Shown here one piece after another: positions 57,482-64,000 of a DNA stretch of 64,000 bases; within the stretch, counting starts at the first letter, position 1, and every line of letters starts with the position of its first letter. Location of the stretch: assembly GCA_036852015.1 (NCBI GenBank), contig JAANDG010000202.1:62001-126000 (forward strand), written 5' to 3'. Under the pieces are notes generated by a model that worked only from the letters and a program-made list of their open reading frames with translations, did not search any database and was not told the DNA's origin. A program made the translations under genes and the position numbers. The stretch is from Pelodera strongyloides (taxonomy: Eukaryota > Nematoda > Chromadorea > Rhabditida > Rhabditidae).

Positions 57482-60400
57482 ATGCTCGAAACTCTGTTTG
57501 CGGTGCTAAAGTGTGAGTTTTCTTCGGGTAATTAGTATTTCAACTTCATTTTTGAATGCAAACTCTTAGACAAGCGTAATCAATTCTGCAGTTCAAGTAG
57601 TTATACAAATCTAAAGGCATTGCCGCTTTGCGGCAATTTTGAAACAACTATTGTTATATGAACTTATTATTACCGTAGTCGTGGTCTAATGTCTAACCGT
57701 TGTGTTTACTGAGTTAAGAGAGCTTCATGATCCAGCTACCAGTAAATGGTATATATATCGCTAGTGATTTCGCACCATTTCTTTTTATATAATGAGTTAT
57801 TATTTCAGTTGCCGTGGCTTCAATCCTCCTATTAAATGATCACTGGCTTATCGATCGGCAAATATCGATTAATGAGCTGGGAAACACAGAGGATGGAACC
57901 CCATTTATACATAGGAAGGTACAACCTTTGTGATTTTATTTTTGTCTAGCTTAACATTATGCAAGCGGCCTTTATGACTAATAAACTCATCAAAACTCAA
58001 TAATTTACAAAACCGTAACCTACTTCTTATCATTGTACGTGTTCTCAATTGCTAAGTCGTGAAAATCCGGCTTATTATAAACCGAAAGATTATTAGAAGG
58101 TCACGTCATTGTGTATCTAAGAAAATAGAGAAAACTTGTGAAAAAACTTCGTGCAATTGAGTTTCCATGCAATGAAATTTGTGCAGTTTAAACTAAAAAA
58201 AAAGGGGGGGGTGGCAAGAGTCGTAGAGATCGGACACAGAGCTTTGTATACATATATTATAAGGGAATGCAAATAACCAGCATTCGTTCCAAAACCACGT
58301 GCTAAATTGCTTTAAACGATAATTGGCAGCTCCTACAATGGCTAAAGAAAAAGTGTTCCGTTTCAGCCTGGTCATGCCCGGAAGTATGCCTACTTTCAAA
58401 TATGTGATGTGAATGGCGCTCTTCAACTACACAAAGGAATACAATGCCAGAATCCTGTGGCCACTGCCAGATGGAAGAACAGCATTAATATTACTGGGTA
58501 ATCAATATTGTAATCAACATCTTTTTGTAATCAGGCACAAGTTGACGAAGTTGATCTGCTTGGTTCACTTACATTAGGTATTTTTTCTCGAGAATCTTGG
58601 CCACGGACAGGCTTTCAGTCATGTTTTGTTTGCACTGCAGACTCGTTTGATATAATGGGCTGCGGCCCTGCGGCATCTTTTTGTTATTTACAAAAAACCT
58701 TTCAGCTGGGGATTCCTTGAGCTGGAGACGTTTGCCACCCATTCACCCCGAGTGCAGGCTTATGCCGCAGGATACCTGGAAGGTGGGCTTACACATATAG
58801 GGTGTGCGCCGGGTCAGCGCAGCTCAATTTGCTTGTATTGACAATAGACAGCCGGCTAAAATGTGTCACCCGCTGTCCTCAAATGCTCCCAATCAGTATG
58901 GCAGCTACATTGTGGTTGTTTCTCGTTCCTCTCGCATGATCCGAGAAATTTCCAACATATCGATTTTCTCGTGAGCCTGATCCTTTAATATAGGCGCTTT
59001 GACGAAAAAGCTGATCGAGCATCATATCAAAAACCTTGCTGAGGAATACTGCAAAGGATACAGAGAGTACTGCGATCGTGTCAAGGTGGGGTTTTGTGAA
59101 TTTAGGTCTTAGATTGTGAAACGTTTTGAAAATTGTACTATGTCAGAACACTGATTGAACTTCCCAAGAGTTATCGCATCCAAAGAAACCTCAACAAAAC
59201 ACCTTAGGCCTTAGGGTACCTTTTGGTTCGCGAACTAATAGCCTCTAGATCGAGAACTTTTCTTTTTTGACACAACGACTCGTTGATCCAATTACCATTT
59301 ATTATTATTATCAAATCCAGCATCAGCGTCACACGCAAAAATTAGTTTCGAAGCTTTACCTGGAAAGCAAATTTGACAAAACGTTTCTTGACAAGTACTT
59401 GACCGTTTATAATATTTATAATATTTATAAGAGTAAACGAATCAATCGTAGTAGTCATGTCAGTCACGTGACATTTCGATTTTATTCTTCCATTTTGTTT
59501 TTGTTTTTCCTTCTAAAATGAGAAAAAAGGTTGTTGCTTCGATATCTAGTTCCAAAGAGCTGCTTCTTATCTGTTAGTTTTTTTGGCTCATTCACGAGGA
59601 AATTCTTTATCGACTGCCTTATTTAGGAATTTATCACCGAGAACCAACAGTGGACCAAGCAAGAATTGGAAAAGCAAGACGTAAACAAAGATCGCTACTG
59701 GGCAGCGGTTTGTTATAATAATAATATTAATGATTTATTGACACATTATATATAATATAAGTGTGCATAATTCATAATATAAAATTATGAGAAGGTTGGC
59801 AAATTAAGCCACGTGTAATGATGAGCTTGAGGTTCCTTGATAAGAAAAGAGTAACAACTTGAAAGTATAGTTTGTTATAATGATTAATACATAATACATA
59901 ATATATCAGGGTATCCATATCGCAAATGTATGATAACAACACTATTCTAATAAGACTACGGTAAATAGAATTATGAACATACTGTGGTTTTTTTTGATAG
60001 GGAGTTTCCCGCTGAAATTGACACGGTGGCGTAGACTAAGGTATTCAGAACGTACAATGTGCATTACCGTACTTTTACTTTACGAACGGCGAGCTAAATC
60101 ACTTTAAACCTAAACCTACACTACTACATCGTTTAGGTAGATCGCACATACCACCAGCTGAGTGGTTTGATTGACGCGTTCGAAAAGAGACCTTTCAATG
60201 TTAGAGCAACATTTGAAGACCACCCGATTGTGTGGGTTTTAACGTTTTATATTTACATATTCCACAAACTATACATTGTTTTGAAATCTTAAACTAATTC
60301 TTACTGTATTTATGCATCTTCAGTTTTCTCAACTGGATCGGAGAGACGTATGACTTGCAGTTGAAACTCAATAGAACTATGGATCCGAGCCATACGAATG

Positions 60401-62581
60401 ATCACTGCTCGGCATTGGTGAAGGTATGTTCCAGACCCAGACATTCTGGGTGAGAATTTATACTGCGAGGAAGACGGGTTAGATTCCCGTCACAGGCCGT
60501 CACATCTTATGGTTAGCAAAGATGTGACGAAAGCTTGGTAGCTTGGTAAATGTGGGCTAAGCAAATCGAGCCTTATATAGTCCTTCACACATCTATACAA
60601 ATGCGAACTGCCAATATATGTGCCTTGCTCTGTATGGCCCACTGTTGTGCCTTGCTCTGCATGGCCCACTGTTGTGCCACCGCGGATTTTGTCGCTATGA
60701 GGTGTTTGGTATATTTTAGTTGGCCCCGAACAATGCCGACATTTTCTTCTCTCACGTGTCTTTCTTTGGATACAATACAATGCTCCGACTGGTGAAGCTT
60801 TACAAGTTTGGATACGGTAAGCTATTTAGAAAATTCGTCCACATCTGACTTCACACACATAATCATGTAGAACAGGAAGGAAAGAGAGAGAGAACGAGAT
60901 AGAGAGGGAGAGAAAAAGAGAGAGTGGGAGAAAAAGAGAGGGAGAGAGAGAGAGGAGACTATGAGACTACTGGCGGAATTCATCATTATTCAGATAGAAA
61001 GCAGTTCCCCGGTTACGCAGTCTCTTATTCTGGCTACCCAGGAATCCTCAACTCTCAGGATGACTTCCAAATGACGTCATCTAAACTTGTTGGTTTTATT
61101 CTTCTTTATTTTACAAGTATAATATTTTTTTTTAATCTACACTAGCTACTAGTATTATATAATTTTTCTTAATAAATTACCCATTTACACAAGCTACCGA
61201 ATCCGAAGTGCCTGCTGTTTTTTATTTCTTTTTCCAAATCTCACACACATTTTTTAGGCAATCATGGAAACGACCATTGGCAACTATAATAAAGAATCAA
61301 CCAAGGACACAAAAGCGGTTGGACAGGTACGTAATTTAGCACAAGTATTTATCCGGTTTGTTCCGGTGCTAGGGCGAAAAAAGTTTCATCAAAGAACGTT
61401 TGCCACAACACGGTGGTGCCCGTACTACAATAATACGACCGTAGAGTCTCATTTTTGATTTTTTTTCTTTCTGAAGACTGCGTTATATTTGGCGTAAAAG
61501 TACTTTTCCCAAATATGACAAACTTATAAATTTGTAAATATTCTCTCAGCTTCCCACATGGATCAACTCGATAATTGCCAGCCAGCTGGCCTCTTCGGCA
61601 AAAGAATGGGTGGAGATTTTCATCAAGAACCATATGGGTAATTATAATCTGAATTTAAAGCGATATAACGCCTGATTCTTGATGCCTATGTTCGACAAGT
61701 GCCATACGTGGTATGCAAATCTAACTTACCTTACCTCGTCCCTATGGCTAGTAGTTACATATCTTCCTAATCATACCTTAGCAGCTCCGCTATACTTTAA
61801 CTTTAGTCTACCAGATAATAATTTGCTGATTCCTGGGGGCGTCTTCATAATTATTGCCAAGATTGCCTTATTGGATAAGAAGAATATTATATTTTAGGCA
61901 CATATAACAATCAGTGGATGGTGGTCGACTATAAACTTTTCACTCCTGGACAGCCATTGAAGGAGGGACTATACTACGTCCTGGAAACACTACCGTATGT
62001 TTTTGCATGGAAAACAGAGGAAACCATTTGGCGACGGTTCTCAGTTTTTGGTGGGCCAAGCCATTTGGTGACCACTTTGCTGACCACTTGGTGACCAATT
62101 TTTCACGAAAACCATTGCCAAATGGCCGCGAACCGGTCATCAAATGGTTTCCTCTGTGAAACTATTTGGGCAATCATTCTGTTTTCTTGTGTTACTGTAC
62201 ACGTTGAAAAACTGAAAACAACGAGCACCTCCCACAATTAATCGGAACCGTGTCTTGCCCTTTTTTAAACGTCGGGCACATATCGGGGTGTCCACTTGCC
62301 TATGAACGAACAAGGTACCGAAGGGATTGGCTATCTCCAAATTTGCATTATTTCAGCGGTTTCGAGGTACACAAAGATATGACTGAACATCTTTCGAAGG
62401 AGACATATTGGCCTTCCTACAATCTGCCGCACTTTATGGAAATTTACAACTATTCAATGAACGAGCAATATGTAGGAGTTTACATAACAAACATAAAATG
62501 AGGGTTGTTATGCCCTTTTGTGAAAATATAATAATACATTAATATAATATAATAGATATATATATATATAGATATATAGAT

Positions 62582-62623
<42 letters not shown>

Positions 62624-63790
62624 ATAATATTTCAGTGTCAAGAGTATGCCGGTGATTTCTATCGTCCATGGAAGGCGCCACGAGGAAGAATTTTTGAAAG
62701 AGATCACTCAAAAGCCACTGATTTTGAGTCGTTCATGCAATTGATGAGGTAAGTTTTAATGTTACTATTCTATGAACGAGTAATATGTTCTGTAGGACGT
62801 CATTAAAGATCATACCAAAATACCTGGAAGTTGTATAGGCACTTAGTGACTAGATCACGAAACATGACGGACCAAAACGTAGATTATGTAACTTTACTTA
62901 CTCATGAGCATGACGATCAAGAAAAATTTCTCTCTTCATGTGCGACGTCCGTCTTTAATAACGAGTAGGCACGTGCCGATCCGTTGGACTCCCGAGGTTT
63001 TAGAATAAAAGACAAGTCACAATTCTTATCTTTATTTAAATCATAAGCATAACGGTAACTGTTCCATCCTTTTAGCTTCTAGCTCTGTGGCATGGGCTAT
63101 TGTACACCGCAACGCATAACCGCATGACCGCATAGACACCACATGCGGTCAAACACATCACGGCAAAAAAAACAGCAAAAAAAAACATCGAATGCAGTCA
63201 AACACCTCAAAAAAATGCCTAATATGTGGTCATGCGGTCCTGTGGTCATGCGGTCATGTGGTCATGCGGTCATGTGCTTATGCGGTGCGGTGTGGCATTT
63301 TTACAATTAAATAATAAGATGTATTTCCTGAATTTTTTTCTTTAGATCGAATGACTACCAGAATGATCCGCTTTCAAAATGTACCTGTGAACCTCAACCC
63401 TACTCGGCGGAACTGGCGATATCTTCTCGTGGAGGTAGGGCAATAATATGAATCGTTCTCGAATATTCTTCTTTTTTTACGCTTCAAGAGCGTGCACCTT
63501 TATTCAAGGGTGAAAATACAGATTCAAAGTTTCCTTATGAGATGTTCCGCAGAGGTCCTGAGCAGTAGGCGACTACGGTTTACGTACGGTACTCATTGTT
63601 TTTATTGTGTTAGCATTTCCAGCGCTGCATACACATTTTGAGAATCCTTCATCAAAATGACTTAATGATTTTTTACAAGACGGAGTAAAAAATACACGTT
63701 TTATATTATCATTTAGATTTGAATCCCGCTAACGGAAAATATCCAATTTCACAAATTGGCCACAGAAATCACGGATCGACCGACTTCAAG
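57482..63790 (+). CDS. Phospholipase B-like (PLBD/LAMA-type) hydrolase, 3' truncated
   Basis: Seventeen exons keep phase: 57482-57512, 57809-57918, 58367-58497, 58706-58782, 58994-59085, 59627-59707, 60137-60231, 60324-60423, 60720-60816, 60994-61088, 61258-61326, 61550-61637, 61898-61994, 62357-62471, 62636-62748, 63346-63434, 63717-63790. They encode 518 residues, and the family is about 550-600, so only the last exon or two lie beyond the window. The N-terminus is a signal peptide ([20 protein letters not shown]). Family blocks are [32 protein letters not shown], the autocleavage/nucleophile site [20 protein letters not shown] (Cys234), [31 protein letters not shown], and [17 protein letters not shown] proteins are lysosomal N-terminal-nucleophile hydrolases that mature by cleavage before the cysteine. 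They are thought to be amidases or weak phospholipases. Confidence 0.95.
60875..60960. repeat. GA microsatellite
   Basis: Imperfect (GA)n in the PLBD intron ending at 60993. Confidence 0.9.
62005..62215. mobile_element. Family A foldback element
   Basis: AGAGGAAACCATTTGGCGAC and the mirror TCAAATGGTTTCCTCTGTGA form the arms, with CCATTTGGTGACCAC inside. It lies in a PLBD intron. Confidence 0.75.
62553..62634. repeat. (TA)n/(GATA) microsatellite
   Basis: TA repeats with GATA interruptions run up to the TTTCAG acceptor of exon 62636-62748. Confidence 0.9.
63105..63295. repeat. Inverted CATGCGGTCA minisatellite
   Basis: GTGGTCATGCGGTCA units at 63225-63290 face complementary CGCATGACCGCAT and ACATGCGGTC-type units at 63105-63160, so the PLBD intron can fold back here. 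Confidence 0.7.
63478..63580 (-). mobile_element. S2 short dispersed element
   Basis: ACGCTTCAAGAGCGTGCACC, then TTTATTCAAGG and TGTTCCGCAGAGGTCCTGAG, the reverse of the copy at 31000-31110. A diverged second copy follows at 63815-63905. Confidence 0.7.
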
Positions 63791-64000
63791 GTAAATAAAT
63801 AAATAAAACTCACAAGAGCGTGCACCTTTGTTCACAGGGAGGGCGGGGGTCATTCAATTTCAAAGTTTGCTTATGACATGTTCCGCAGCGGTCCTCAGCA
63901 GTAGGAGATGAGTGGATGAGTCCCAGATGAGAAATTGCTCAAAGATATTAAATTTTAAACTTCTCGTGCACTGACATTGAGCTTATTTCAAGAATGGTTG

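Overview
This window is nuclear DNA from a nematode, probably a chromadorean of rhabditid type. The evidence is a major-sperm-protein (MSP) domain gene, a decayed nematode-style serpentine chemoreceptor, a T20D4.11/DUF19-like secreted protein, a saposin-like protein, an AT-rich genome with many short exons split by 50-900 bp introns, and interstitial copies of the nematode telomere hexamer TTAGGC. No prokaryotic operons, phage or CRISPR arrays are present. All gene models were spliced by eye and kept only where reading phase carried from exon to exon.

Layout. 1-2560: repeat-rich intergenic DNA. 2565-6356 (+): a broken chemoreceptor. 8230-9360 (-): MSP-domain protein, 5' end unresolved. 10165-10757 (-): orphan exon-like pieces. 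11184-25820 (-): a 40-exon gene for a roughly 1344-residue Ser/Arg-rich protein that I cannot name. 26184-27006: six tandem copies of a foldback hairpin of about 70 nt between two divergent genes, the most striking non-coding signal here. 28083-31484 (+): GT31 glycosyltransferase with degenerate catalytic motifs. 33571-36474 (-): DUF19-like secreted Cys-rich protein. 37311-38719 (-): saposin-like secreted protein. 38720-43480: repeats and a gene desert. 44526-49758 (+): DNase II. 50397-53116 (-): DHRS1-type short-chain dehydrogenase. 56853-57336 (+): possible small secreted Cys-rich protein. 57482-63790 (+, runs off the window): phospholipase-B-like (PLBD) Ntn hydrolase.

Togetherness. Nothing looks like an operon, but the right half holds several proteins that enter the secretory or lysosomal route (saposin-like, DNase II, PLBD, Cys-rich secreted proteins). 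That is compatible with intestinal or lysosomal digestion, though clustering may be chance.

Repeats. At least eight families of small non-autonomous elements recur, most of them foldback or terminal-inverted-repeat types: (A) 'TGGTGACC' elements, (B) 'AAACCGGCCG' foldbacks, (C) 'AAAGGGAT..TTCACCT' TIR elements, (D) 'GGGTTTCCAAGTATG' foldbacks, (E) 'GTGGCCGTATGC' elements, (F) a 'GGGCGCGTTTAAGA' element, (S1) tRNA-derived sequences ending 'CGTCCAA', and (S2) a 110-bp element ending in TAAA repeats. They sit in introns and between genes, and one abuts a splice donor.
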